The notes under the pieces: model-generated | Told to the model about the DNA's origin: nothing | Database searches by the model: none | What the model saw: only the letters and a program-made list of their open reading frames with translations | Part shown: in pieces, positions 1-11,965 of the stretch | Layout of the letters: each line of letters starts with the position of its first letter | How positions within the stretch are numbered: the stretch's first letter is position 1 | Assembly: GCA_950022655.1 (NCBI GenBank) | Contig: OX465579.1 | Location: 80,177,193 to 80,241,192 of the forward strand | DNA: 64,000 nt | Direction of reading: 5' to 3' | Origin: Alentia gelatinosa | Lineage: Eukaryota > Annelida > Polychaeta > Phyllodocida > Polynoidae | Translations under genes and position numbers: made by a program

Positions 1-1
1 G

Positions 2-1322
2 GAATCACTCAAGCAAAAAATCAAATTGCCTGAAAAACCAACTGCCATTTTGTTCCAAGCTTCGGGAGATATCAGTGTTACAAAGGATAAAAAGCAGCAT
101 CTGAAGATGCAAGGAGGTAACAAGGATTTACTAAATACAATCGGTGGAAGAATGATTGAAATGCAAGCAATATCTGAAGTCCCTGGATTTGATAATGGTA
201 AATCACAGAGCATAAACTCCATAAGCAATCAACGGAGGTCTCCTGAATCATATACATGCTCTACATCACCTGCCTCATACACCTTACTGGGTTACCTCAT
301 GTGTTTCAGTACAGTCATCTTCTATATTGTCTCTGTAGTTTGTGTGCAGCTTCTGGATAAAGAAATGCCTGACTTCCAGCTCAGTCTCTACAGGTACCTT
401 GTAAGTGCACTGTTTTTCCTCCCCATACTCCATCTGAACAATGTAACCATGAAGGTGAATGTGGAACAAATACCAGCTGTGATGGTGATGTGCATAAGCA
501 GTTTCATGTGGAATGTCTTTCTCTTTGCTGCCGCATCAATTTTGCCAGTTGCTCATGTTCTTGGTGGTTTCAGTTTTAGTGCAAATGTGTCTGTCATCCT
601 CCTGAAAAGATTCTTCCTGCAAAAGGATATTTACTATGGACATGGAATCCCTGTATTCCTATCTGCTATAGGAATAATTCTGGTGAGTCAGCCATGGATG
701 CCTTTTGCGCAGGGATTCCTACCTGACTTTATGAAGAAGAACAATGGAACATTCTGGGTTGATGACAAGAATCTACTGATGAATACTACCACCATGCTGG
801 GAGTAGATGATACCCTTGACAATAGCATGATACAGTCCTCCATTCCAATTACAGCCATAGTCATCTTTGGCTATGGCTTGGTGTTTTTTTCTGGAGTGTG
901 TGAAGCTGTAAACGTCATTGTTGTTAGTATATACCTACAGAATATGTACCCAATATTACAGTGTTTCATAACAGCTGTGGTCAGCATCCCTGTGTCCCTT
1001 ATATATATTGGCTTTGTACATTGAGGAACCAGTGCTTGTCATAAAAGTATGGGACATAATTTACATCCTTGTCCATACTGTGATATGTGCAGTAGGCATT
1101 GCCATCTATTACTTTTCTGTTCAAATGATTGGCTATGCACAATGTGTGCTGGTTCAGAGCATCACTGTTATTGGTGCTCTTATTTGCCAGTACACAGTCA
1201 TGACAGAAGATCTCTCTGGACGAAAAAACTACCTGGAGGTGATTGGCTGTGTGATTGTCTTGGCATCTGTTATATTGAGTGCACTCTTTTCATTTACAAC
1301 CAACCGTCATGAGGATATTTAA
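2..1322 (+). CDS. SLC35/EamA-like multi-pass membrane transporter, 5' partial, one frameshift
   Basis: The reading frame is open to the window edge, so the true start lies upstream or in another exon. The N-terminal ~90 residues are polar; after that come alternating hydrophobic segments and short loops (for example around FSTVIFYIVSVV, AVMVMCISSFMWNVFLF and ITAIVIFGYGLVFF), about ten in all. This is the two-fold EamA repeat architecture of drug/metabolite transporters. The segments LGGFSFSANVSVILLKRF and GIILVSQPW resemble SLC35G/EamA proteins. The first frame stops at 1024 just after an ATATATAT run (1001-1007); a second frame (TTG at 1008, stop at 1322) continues directly with three more membrane segments. 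A single 1-2 base slip there would make one protein of about 435 residues. It probably moves a small organic solute across an internal or plasma membrane; the substrate cannot be predicted. A possible poly(A) signal, AATAAA, lies near 1563. Whether the shift is a real lesion or an assembly error is not decidable here. Confidence 0.72.
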
Positions 1323-2453
1323 TCATAAAGGAAGATATAACTCTGGGTTATCCATACCTTAGACAATTGGTTTCAAATAGAATATCTATAATGATCTACA
1401 TTGTCCAGTTTTGTGGATTCTTAGGTCATCACACATTCTACTTCAAGTTAAAAATATCCTTGATGTTTACCAATTTCTTATGAGCTTGAATATATTTATA
1501 CATTCAGTCGCTCATGTATTCTAATTACTCATTGTAATGCCTGTTTTAGTCAGTGTTCTGAAAATAAATCTTTTTGCATCCACGTCCATGCCTCAGTAGG
1601 GCATTGGGCTGAACAGAGGTAAATCATTTTGGTTGGTTCAAGTTGAGGCTGTAACCAGGCAAGGTAATCGCCAGTGGCAGGACCTTGTTTGGGGCGATAA
1701 TTGAGTAGCGAGGATCGGAATCTCACCTGTCTCACAAAAGACCCAAAAGCAGTGAGTGGACGCTATTTTCTGCATGAGAAAAACTAGAGTTTCGCACCAC
1801 AGTCTTGGCTGGCGCGATGTTGTTGACCAAAGGAGCAGAACACTGGGCTTGGATGTATGAGTGGAGCTTTATTTCTATATCTTCCAAGTTGATTGCCTGT
1901 GGTAAGCAAATCCAGTCTTTACATTCCTGTTGTGACCAATTATATTAGTTTCTATATGAAGAGATTAGTAATCTAGTTGTCCATATTCATTATTATATAC
2001 CTATGCACTAAATCAGTGTAAATACGAACTGCTTCTAGGGGTACAGTTATTGTACACAGAATGCACTGTATGCCGTGAATCGTTGTACTGGTTACTTTGG
2101 ATAACAACAGATTGCACGCTTTGAGTGACAAAATGCACGCTTTGAGCCTTACCTGCATGCTTTGAGCTACAGATTGCATGCTTTGACGAAATAACGCAAT
2201 CTGATTGGCCGAGAGGCCGACAACAGAATTCAAGGTGCAAGATTTTAAAATGGTGGATCCCTTCACTTTGTGAGTTCTGAGGCTTCGTACAGAAACCACG
2301 GAGCGAGTTAGTGTGAAAATATATCAAACATCAAGGTAGGAGACGAGTACGATTCACCTGATACACTTTAGATACATTTAAGACCAAATTAAGGTATATA
2401 ATAATATGAAACCATACTTGACGGTGCCAATATGGGATACATTTATGAGTTTT

Positions 2454-2675
2454 ATCCTACCCCTGATAAAAAAACTCCATAGGCTTAACATTGGGACACT
2501 GTATTCGGTCTGGAGTTCAGAAAAATGAAAAATATCGCACTAGAGGGATACACTTGACAAATGACGTCATTTGTTAATGTAGAAGTAATTTAGACGGGCA
2601 GAGTAGGATAAATTCTAAACCAAACTCGAGCTAGTCATGTTATTGTTCATCGCACTCCGGCAAGATCGCATATTA
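2454..2675 (+). repeat. dispersed repeat, inverted partner at 49330-49503
   Basis: The ~53-base stretch at 2454-2506 (core CATAGGCTTAACATTGGGAC) occurs reverse-complemented at 49451-49503. A second block (CGCACTCCGG at 2650-2659) also has its reverse complement at 49335-49350 in the right relative order, so both are copies of one diverged element. Positions 2650-2730 are themselves palindromic around GCATATTACTGC / GCAGTAATATGC. The family is not recognised. Confidence 0.55.
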
Positions 2676-2798
2676 CTGCTCTCGGCTTTGCCTCGTGCAG
2701 TAATATGCGATTTTGCCATTGTGCGATAAACAACAACAAGACTAACTCTTGTTTGGTTTCTCCATAGTATCAGAGAAATTCGTTCAGAATGAGCTGTT

Positions 2799-2878
2799 TA
2801 TGAGTTGTATCGGAGAAATTCGTTCAGAACAAGCTGTTTACAGCGAGTTCTGAATGAATTTCTCCGATACAACTCATA
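2799..2878. repeat. perfect-looking hairpin, 32-base arms
   Basis: The left arm (2799-2830, starting TATGAGTTGTATCGGAG) is the near-exact reverse complement of 2847-2878, with a 16-base loop. Part of the left arm (AGAGAAATTCGTTCAGAA) is also present as a direct copy just upstream (about 2773-2790), which suggests a MITE-type palindrome with a local duplication. Confidence 0.6.
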
Positions 2879-2974
2879 AATGTATCCCGTATTGTCACCA
2901 TAACCATGGTTTCACAAAGACTGCATTCTGTAGTTGCCCCTATCTGTTTTGATGTTGACTTTATGGCAGCCATG

Positions 2975-3170
2975 TAGTGAATGGCATGTTTACCCTCATT
3001 ATCACTCACTCTACTTCCCAGTCTGGCCACATGGGGGCAAAGCACTCTGACATGACACTGACACCTAAGTTGTTAATGACATGAGTGGCCCTCCTGGCAT
3101 GTGCATCAGACCAGAACAAAAATGGTCAGTCCTGATTGGCTGTTGCCTTATTAGCCAAATCCAGCACAGA
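2975..3170 (+). repeat. diverged fragment of the Gypsy LTR seen at 32618-33169
   Basis: The sequence around TTCCCAGTCTGGCCACATGG, then GAGTGGCCCTCCTGGCATGTG and a TTGGCTGTTG block, matches the same ordered blocks of the LTR at 32.8-32.96 kb. It is much diverged, so this is an old LTR piece. Confidence 0.45.
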
Positions 3171-3391
3171 GTTTACAAGCTTACTGAATCACATGAAACC
3201 CATATGTTCTGTCCCGGCTGTTTTGCTTTCTTCTTGGCATTATAGTTGCTTACGCGGTCGTAGTACTGTTTATGCCTATAATGTATTGATATCACCTACT
3301 TATAAAGGCAAGTTCACATCTATAGACCAGCCTTTTATGGACGGGAGTGGGCCTTACGCCACCAAATTACAGAAAAGCACAGGTGGTATAT

Positions 3392-4150
3392 GGGTCGGAT
3401 TTTTAAAACGTGCTAAATTACCAAAAACAGGGTTATTTAAGGCTGATGTTGTATAAACGTATCTCATCGACGTTAAGTATTCCTACCACTCATAAATAGA
3501 CAGTTTACTTTTTTCCTAAATGAAAATATGTACTTCTTGTGGTTAAAAAACTGAAAATGTGTTGTCCAACACCCCGGGGTGTTGGACAACATGCTCTAAT
3601 ATAAGTCATGATTTTGGGGTTGTTTCTTATCAATAACTGAGTGGTTTGCTTTGAAAAACGAAGATTTCTATAATTTCATTAAGAATATAAAGGATTATAG
3701 CCACAAATATTATTTTTCACATTGTCCTGAGTGATTTTATAAACGTGCTGTCCAACACCCTTCATGTTGTCCAACACCCCTGTGTGGCCCAACACCCAAA
3801 TATGGCTCAGAGCTTTTGTTTCATATCTAATATGTGATAGAGGTGTTTTGGGTCAAATATAACATATGTCACCATATAATATTAGTTTTTCCAACCTATG
3901 AGCTTTTATAACATTTCTTGAAATTTCATATATTTTAGGGGGTTGGACAACATGCAGTATTATACACAATTTCAAAAGGCTCTCAAATCTGAATCATTCA
4001 TCTGATTTTGTTGGAATGATATTTTTCTGGAAGGTACTTAGTAGGAGACTAATATAAGATATAAAAAGACATATTATTCCAAAATTATTTTTTTTGAGTG
4101 TCTGATCCCAGGAAGAAAGCGTAATTTAGCAGGTTTCAAAAATCCGACCC
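3392..4150. mobile_element. non-autonomous DNA transposon, copy A (GGGTCGGA TIRs, ATAT duplication)
   Basis: The left end GGGTCGGATTTTTAAAACGT and the right end TTTCAAAAATCCGACCC are inverted repeats of about 29 bases. ATAT flanks both sides (3388-3391 and 4151-4154) as a 4-bp target duplication. The interior has no coding capacity and repeats the motif GTTGTCCAACACCCC in both orientations, including a palindrome centred on CCCCGGGG near 3571. A longer copy is at 37106-38434. The 4-bp duplication fits several superfamilies, so I leave it unassigned. Confidence 0.8.
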
Positions 4151-4154
4151 ATAT

Positions 4155-5231
4155 ATCTAACACAGGTATCATAACCGACGGCAAGGCCGTACCTTTGAGA
4201 GATGTGGCAAAATAGGTAGCGGAGTAAACAGGGGGTTGCAGGCCGGCACATGAGAGAAACATGCAGATAATGTGTCTTTGCCATACAAATTTGTAATGGT
4301 TTATCATATTTGTGATGTTTTCCATTCTGTTTTGATGACAATTCAAGCATGATTATACCGTCGCTTCCACTTTGTACTTTCCCTATATAGTTAGTAATTC
4401 CGGTTTATGTGTCCTTTTTTGTGTTACATCTGTATATTTAGCAATCATTAACGTAATACTAGAAGAAGAAAAAGTCAGTAGTTCTGACAACGCACCAAAT
4501 GCAACAAACATCATCACCTATCCTATTATAACTTTTATCCACCTTGCAAATACACTTCGATCACGTGAGTTGTCGATCCCTAGTGGTCCCCTGTGAATAC
4601 AGGAAAATAAGATTAGTATCAAGTGTCAATCGTTGGTTTTCCCTTATTAAAAATAACCTTGACTGGCTTCTATTCGTGGAGGAGCTTAAGCAAAAACTGA
4701 GGGTGGAAAAACATGTCTGCTCTGTAGAAAATGGAAAAAAAAGATTATTCTTCTTTTTTTAGGTTCTGTGGAGAGCTTTATAAATGTTGTACTAAATTAT
4801 GGTGCAACTGTATCTGTAGACTGTATATATTTAATGTATCCCTGCAGAGTTGTACTGTATGTAATGTTAACCTGTTTACTGTCACTGAATATATTGTTAG
4901 ATATTCCTTTCTTAAAGTGTCTTTAAAGATTTATACATATTTATACAAAATTTACCTACATGGACAAACAGTGGTATCGGCAGAAGAAATGATCCATCTT
5001 GGTGCAGTAATAGACTGACACTTATCCTTTAACAAATTAGCAAAAGTTCTTGTGATAAATGGTATATCTTTAGTAGGCACGAATACGGCGATTCAGATTA
5101 ACAAATCATGCATACTTCCATTTTCCGACCATTGTTCCTTTCTTCTAGAGGGGGCCTCACAAAAAACTGGCAATGGACAAACAAAAAGTTTATTGAGGAC
5201 TACCTTAGGCAGAGAGTCATTTGTAAATAAC
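4155..5231. other. non-coding
   Basis: AT-rich sequence with only short chance reading frames. I see no gene or clear repeat. Confidence 0.5.
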
Positions 5232-5380
5232 ATACACAATAATGACTGGTTTTGTGTATGAGTGGCCGTAATCTCTGAGTAGTTGACGCGTGGTAATATC
5301 CGAGCGATTAGCGAGGATATTACGTCGTCAACTACGAGGAAATTACGGTAACTCGTATGCAAAACCAGTCGTTATTGTAT
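5232..5380. mobile_element. palindromic MITE (GACTGGTTTT TIR family), copy 1
   Basis: The left arm (ATACACAATAATGACTGGTT) and the right arm (AACCAGTCGTTATTGTAT) are inverted. The complementarity continues inward through GTAGTTGACG and TAATATCC to a centre near GCGATTAGCGA, so nearly all of the ~149 bases fold on themselves. A related element with the same end and core motifs lies at 26222-26371. Confidence 0.7.
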
Positions 5381-5829
5381 TTATTACCCACCTACAATAT
5401 TAATAACAAATCTATTGCAATAATAATGTTTCTGTAAGACATTTAGTCCTAGACATCATAGCAAAGTCAAGTGTGGCAGTAATTCGGTGTAGTCTAACAC
5501 CAATAATATAGTTCGCCATTAAGCTGTGGTTTTAGCATGCAACGTGTGCTATTACAATGATTTCTGATGGTAAATGATATTATTGTGATTGATTCAAAAT
5601 AATTAGTATTGAATAAACATTCAAGAAACTTATTTCGAAGTAGATGATGATTTAACTTCATTATGGAGAGGACTATTTTTCCGGAATCTCCAGGTAGCTG
5701 TTTCCAGGTGCCCTATACATTTCCTATGGAGACTCCGTAATCGGCGGGTAATAAAGACCAATCAAAAACGAAACCCTGTTTCAAAAATGTAAGGTAAACC
5801 ACCCCAATATAAGACAACGAGTACCGTAA

Positions 5830-6078
5830 ATGGGTATAATACGAAGCCTGGCAAGAATCGATGAGCTAAAGAAAAAAGGACAACTCCGAGTCACAAGGTC
5901 AGCCGCGAAACACACCCTTCACCTGGACGTCCAAAAGAAAGAAAAATATAGGAAATCTGCCCTATACAATGGAATTACATTTTGGAACACGTTACCAGTT
6001 CATGTACAACGAAAAAATCTTTTCAAAAAGGGTATATTCGCCAAAATTAGAGAGCAAAGTATCACCGAAATTATATGA
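5830..6078 (+). pseudogene. C-terminal fragment of a non-LTR retrotransposon ORF2
   Basis: The 82-residue frame ends with a region (ALYNGITFWNTLPVHVQRK) that matches the usual tail of CR1/Jockey-type ORF2 proteins, where the pattern LWN-LP appears shortly before the stop. No reverse transcriptase core is present, so it is a 5'-truncated copy. Frame and spacing fit, but the piece is short. Confidence 0.5.
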
Positions 6079-6676
6079 ACTGGCAGTCTGACCTCCATTT
6101 ATGTAACTTTATAATATGGAGTAGAAGAGAATGACCTGTAACTCAAAACTACAGTATCTGTCATATTATATCATCTGTTTATTTCCTTAGGTATGAGGGC
6201 AAAAATGATAATTTCATAATAGTTTACAAACCATTTCTTGCGGGGAGTATCTATTTCTGGTTCCAAATATCTTGAATTAATATTTTTAACTACATAAGAA
6301 ATGATTGTGAATTGCACGTATCTGTCATATGTAACTGTATATAAGAGAAATCTGTATTTACTACAAAAATATACTAATCAATTTCAAAGGAGCTGACACA
6401 AAAGACTTCCGGAAAATAATACTGCAAGCCAGTTTTTTTCGTCTATCACCCATTAAGAACTCATCATTCTAAATAACTGGTTAGAGTCCCATATTCTTCT
6501 GGAAATATAAGTGTTAAAAGAAATGTAATGATGGCAATCAGGAAAGTAGAATAAGAAGAATTAGACAGGCTGGAATTGAGCTTTTTACAAAGCATCTAAG
6601 AAGGGAAATAGGATAAAACTAAAACTTATAAAAAAAAAAGAGGGAGCAATGTGATAGGACCGCAATACTCTAGACA

Positions 6677-8527
6677 TTTTTTTTATTTTTTTTATTTGCT
6701 TTATTTAGACTGTAAAGGTGGTCGGCCTAAAGGCCGGTGTGATTCACTCTTACAGTATTGTTGTCTGGGTTTGAATCATCAAAAATATAGTCAAAGTTAC
6801 ATTTCATCGTTACATTTCCTCAAATCTCAATATATAAATACATGTAACTTCAAGCCTTTTCGTCAATAACTTTAAGTTATTGAACTCATATGTATATCCC
6901 AGCATAATATGTCAACTTAACAAGAATTTGGCATAAGTCACCTAACCTAATTAATATACAACTTATCGCATTTCTGCGTGACTAGTACATTTCTTCCAAA
7001 ACCAATGTGTATATCAACCTTTGTCACAATCCTGTGAAAAATCTTGCTTATATAGCGGAGGACAACATGGTATTTACCCGGACAAGAGGTCTTCAATCGC
7101 TTTCTTTTTCAAATCCCTTTTAAACTTATCGAAGAGTTCAATGTTTCTGAGTCTGGGAGATAGAGCATTTCATAGGATGGATCCCTTGTACAGTATACTT
7201 TGCTTGTATAACTCAACTCTTGGGCGTTCCGTTTTAAATACAAGCGCGTCGGAACTCCTCGTATCACGTCTACGTTTCATAACCAAGTTCACATCATTTT
7301 TCCGCTTGAACATGTAATTTATAATATGTGTATCCCTCCTCGCTTGCAAGAATGGTATTTTTGCTCTTTTGTGTACTGTCAAGTTATTCACCCCATCCGG
7401 CAGTTTACACACAATTTTTAATGCCTTGGTATGACAAGCTTGTAATTTTTTTAATTTTGCTGTTAAACCTTTGCCATAAAATAAATCCCCATAATCGAAA
7501 TGTGGCATGATCAATGATTTCACTATGCAGAGCGATGTATGCTCATCTATAAACCTTCTGATTTTTCTTAGTAGAAATATTTTGTGCGAAACAATTTGAA
7601 GTGTCTGATCGAGGTGTTTATTGAAAGAGAGGCTCAGGTCAAGGGTATAGCCTAGGTATTTAAAGTGAAACACCCTATCCAAGCTAATATCGTCTATTTT
7701 AACATCATTTGGATTTAGTCTCTTTAAACGAGGTTTTGTGCCAAAAAACATAAATTTCGACTTTTTGATATTTATTGTTAGTTTATTTTCTCTGCACCAA
7801 TTTTTGACCTTGTCCAGCCTCTCGTTCATATCTGCCACCATAATTTCTTCTTTTTTGCCCTGAGTAAACAAAACTGTGTCATCAGCATATAGGTACATAT
7901 TATCCCTTCCCACTGCCGGATACAAATCATTGATATATACTAAGAAGAAAAGGGTCCAAGTATCGAGCCTTGGGGCACTCCACAGGCAACACTCCCCACA
8001 TCTGAACTTATCCCATTTACCAACGTGAACTGCATTCTTGAATTTAGATAGTCTTTGACCCAAGTTAAAAGATTTCCCTTAATACCCATTTTTTCTAACT
8101 TATGTAATAATATATCATGATTTACTGTGTCAAAAGCCTTTGATTGATCTATAAAAACAGCCATTGTTAATTTATCCTGATTTATCCCTAATAAAATACC
8201 TTCAATCAACCTAACTTTGGTGTCACCTGTGGAGTGTCCCGGACGAAAACCACCCTGCACATCAGTCAACAAGTGATTCACATCAGTAAAATCCATAAGT
8301 CTGAGGTGAACGATCTTCTCTATGATTTTGCTCATAACTGGCAAAATTGACACTAGTCGGAGATTTGAAACCCTTTTCAAACCCTTTTGTTTGATTAGTG
8401 GAACCACTCGTGCTTTTTTCCACGCCTCAGGAAATATTCCCTTATGAAAAGACATTTTCAGGAGACGAGTGACTCTCGCTTTCACAGTAAGTAGAGCTGT
8501 CTCCAAAAAAGCATAACATTTGGGCAT
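6677..8527 (-). pseudogene. CR1/Jockey-type reverse transcriptase fragment with A-rich 3' tail
   Basis: Two overlapping minus-strand frames (8527-7940 and 8063-7170) together give RT fingers (VVPLIKQKG), motif A (FIDQSKAFDTVNH), motif B (CGVPQGSILGP), motif C (YADDTVLF) and the thumb (FHFKYLGYTLD). One frameshift lies near 8000. No endonuclease or early RT region precedes it; at about 8500 it is fused to the truncated end of the L1/Tx1-like ORF2. Downstream on the minus strand is a ~0.5-kb 3' UTR ending in an A-rich tail, read as T-runs at 6678-6700 on the plus strand. It may be the true 3' end of the NADAR-bearing element at 13.5-15.9 kb or a separate LINE. Confidence 0.75.
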
Positions 8528-11500
8528 TCCACGAAAAAGTGAGTCATTGTGTCAATTTCATCACAGTATGAACACTTCGGAGATTCCTTGATTTTACACC
8601 TATACAAAAATCCGTTCGTTGGGATGACGTTATGTAGAATTCTGAAGAAAAAGGACTGCAGTTTAGTTTCCCTCGTAGCCCGACAGGCGTTCCTACAGAT
8701 ATTTTCCCATTCCAACACATTTCGTGGCTTCATCTGTTCCTTCCAAAACTCCATACCTGGTGACGTCAGTTTCTCCCTCTCAAGCAATAATTTATAGATT
8801 TTCTTATTACAGCAGGTCAAAACATTGAATGAGCCCCCCCCAATATCTTGAAGTAAGAGACACATAGGATCAGTCCTGAAGTCCTCATAAGTCATGTCCA
8901 CTAACCATGGAATACCTTCCCTTAGTTTTCTCCAGATACTCTCCCCACATTTAACCCCATATAATTCTTCAATTTCTCTGCTTGTCATGAACCTTTTATC
9001 CTTAATTAGATCGCATACCTGAACAATACCCGCAGACCTCCAGCTGCGAATTAGCAGTATTTCCACCTCCCATTCCAGCCTGATGAACTTGTTGTTCAAG
9101 AGGGGGTCATTCTGTCTCTCTCTTTCCCCTGATGGGGGACATTATATAAGCTTTTCCACTGTTTCACAATCTGCTTATAGAACCAGGGCAAGCCGGGGGA
9201 ACCTCCAAAATCCACCTTTTCCAAGAAAAACTCCCAAGTAGAACCCTTGATTTCTAGAAATTCCCTAAAACAGAGAGTCCATGGGAAAAGGTCCTCCCTA
9301 CACAATCTTGCCACCCATTTCAAACGTGAAACTGTATACATCATTCTTAGATATATTAACTTTAAGCCCCCCCATTCAATAGTTTGGCGTAGCACTTTGT
9401 AGGAGACCTTGCTGGTTTTACTCTGCCAAATAAAAGCATTGGTAAATCTCCGGAACTCTACGAAAACTCTCTCTGGTGTGTTAAGCACGGACGAGCAATA
9501 TAACACCTGCGGGATTAATAAACTATTAACTACTGTTATTTTCCCTTTGAGGGATAAGCTTCTGTGTAACCACAGTTCAGAGATAACCTTACATTTGTCT
9601 AATTTTCCTTTAAAGTTCATCTGATACTCTTCCTCTGCCGTCATCCCGTTCTTGAAATGAATCCCTAATATTTCTAACTGATGCACTTGGGCTAGGGGGA
9701 GGGACCGAGGGGGACATTCCCGATGTTTGCCTATTGGCAGGACCTTGGATTTCTCCTTGTTGATCCTCAGTCCCGCCATATTCCCAAATAGCCTAATGAT
9801 ATCCAGTATCCCTTGGATAGACTCTATCTCCCGGACCACACAACACAAATCGTCAGCAAATAAAGATAGCTTGATTTCTTTCCTAGACAGCTGTATTCCT
9901 TTTACCACCTTGTTCTCCCTTAGGGCTATTGCTAAAATTTCAATTGTAAGAAGGAACAAATATGGAGACAAGCAGCACCCCTGGCGAGTGCCTCTCTCCG
10001 GTTTAAACCATTTTGTATGGAAGCCGTTGTTGGAAACACAGACCTCAGGATCGGTGTAAATTATTCTAACCCAGTCGCAAAATTCAGGGCCAAACCTGAA
10101 AAGGTTTAGAGAGTGGCCTATAGCATCCCAACGAACCGAATCAAATGCTTTCTCAAAATCAAAACTGAGAATAAACCCTGCTAGACCCCTCTTGTTCAGA
10201 TAAGAGATGCAATCTCTGAGCATTCTGATGTTTGAACCGATGTACCTGCCTTTCATAAAACCCGTCTGATCCTTATAAATGATGTCATCCAGGCAATTTT
10301 GTGTTCTTATGGCCAGCAATTTTGTGAGGATTTTGTAGTCTGTGTTGAGCATTGTGATTGGCCTCCAATTTTTTATCTCTTCTCTATTGACCTTTTTCTT
10401 TGGTATGAGCGTAATAACCCCCCTTTTCTGTTCTGTACTCAGTGAGCCTTTTTCCTTTGCAAAGTTTAAAGAGTGGAAAACCAGCCCTCCAATCTCCCCC
10501 CAGAAATACCTGTAAAACTCGGCCGTAAGCCCGTCTGTTCCTGAGCATTTGTTGTAATTCAGCTTCTTGAGAGCCCCCCACAGTTCTTCAAGCATTAACG
10601 GTCCTTCTAGTCTCTCAGCTTCTGATTCTGTAATTCTAGGGATGTCTGCTTTATCTACTAATTTCTCAATATTGTCCTGCAGGTTTTCCCCTCCCCTATC
10701 CGAGTACAGTTTCTTATAAAAAGAAAAGAGGTTCTGTTCAATAATCTCTGGATTGGAAGTAATTTCCCCATTATCCGTTCTTATTTGAGAGATTAATTTA
10801 TCGTTGTAAGATTGTTTCAACAAATTTAAAAAGTACTTCGTTGGTTTTTCCCCATTTTGAGCCCAAGTAGCTCTAGACTTAAACATCAGGCGTAGCACCT
10901 TTTTTTTGTCCTCTCTTTCGAGCTCTGATCTAGTACTACACGCCTCTTCCTGATCATCTTCATCTAAAGGCGTTTCTTTATTTTCCAGTTCTGTAAGCCG
11001 TTTGAGGTTGTCCTCCCTTTCTTTATTATCCTTTTTCCTTTTTTCTCTTCTATTATTTATAGAGAAATCCCTGATTTTGAACTTGATAAAGTCCCATTTC
11101 ACCTCTGGGCTAAGTTCTGAGACAGACACGTCCCACTGGCTAATTAAAAGTGAGAGTTGGGAAGAGTAATCCCTATCGCCCAGCAGGAAGTTATCGAATT
11201 TCCAGTATCCCGGTCCTCGAGTGTGGGAAAAATGTTCCAGATGGAGGAGAAGCAATGAGTGGTCTGTATGGAGAGCTGTCAAGATCTCTGGGGCTTTAAT
11301 CTTATTTTTGTAGTCATCTGAGACAAACCAATAATCAATTCGGGAGCGTTGTTTTGCCCTTCTAAATGTGAATTTTGGTTGTAGTGGGTGGGACTCCCTC
11401 CATACATCTGAAAGATTCATGGCTTCAAGAAACTCTTGGAGCTCTCGTCTATACCCATTAGACCTGCCGCCTTTTTTGTCTCCCATACGGTCCAGGCTAG

Positions 11501-11965
11501 GTGAGAGAGCGATGTTGAAGTCCCCCCCTAGTAGTATCGGTAGATCAGTGAATCGAGACAGAACTTTACCCACATTGGACAGTAGCTTCAGTTGTTGTAG
11601 GGGCTTGTCATTGGTTGGGGCATACACATTAGCTATTACCATTTCTTCACCCTCCATCCTTAGATGAACCACACTCATCCTTCCATCCTCATCCCCTATT
11701 TGTTCCAATATTATGATATCCGCATCTGTATGGAAGGCCATCGCCACTCCCCTAGACTGAGAAGTCCCATTAGAAAAAATCAACTTCCCTCCCCATTCCA
11801 TCTCCCATAACTTGTTGCTCTTCTCTTCACTGTGCGTTTCCTGCAAAATGCATATGTCCGTCTTAGCCCTGATTTGTGAAAACATCGCTTTCCTCTTAGT
11901 CCTATCTCCCAACCCATTAACATTTAAACTCCCGATCCTGAGGTCTCGCCTCTTTTTTTACCCAG
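8482..11965 (-). pseudogene. L1/Tx1-type ORF2: APE endonuclease, reverse transcriptase, zinc-finger end
   Basis: The main frame (11912-9096, 938 residues) starts with the endonuclease motifs QETH (residues 24-27), GGDFN, RIDYWFVSD and TDHSLL. The RT has the L1-group signatures SFDFEKAFDSVRW (motif A), GTRQGCCLSPYLF (motif B) and SLFADDL (motif C). A second frame (9099-8482) continues it after a one-base shift near 9105 and carries a CCHC-like finger (CSYC, then H and C in THFFVEC). The frame is open upstream of 11912 (GSLNVNGLG, a typical APE start) to a TAA near 11965, next to an A7 run. The product would nick target DNA and prime reverse transcription. It ends right after the finger, short of the usual length, at a junction with a different RT. 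Confidence 0.85.

Larger units (their letters stand above)
1323..2974. other. non-coding, repeat-derived
   Basis: No supported gene. The start is probably the transporter 3' UTR. Positions 2113-2185 hold four imperfect copies of a unit close to TGCATGCTTTGAG. The rest is old repeat sequence described separately. Confidence 0.6.

Noticed and set aside
6744..6780. tRNA-like B box (GGGTTTGAATC) near a LINE 3' end
   Set aside because: No matching A box or cloverleaf could be found around it.
9409..10059. Plus-strand frames within the L1/Tx1-type ORF2
   Set aside because: Antisense to an unmistakable RT; no own motif.
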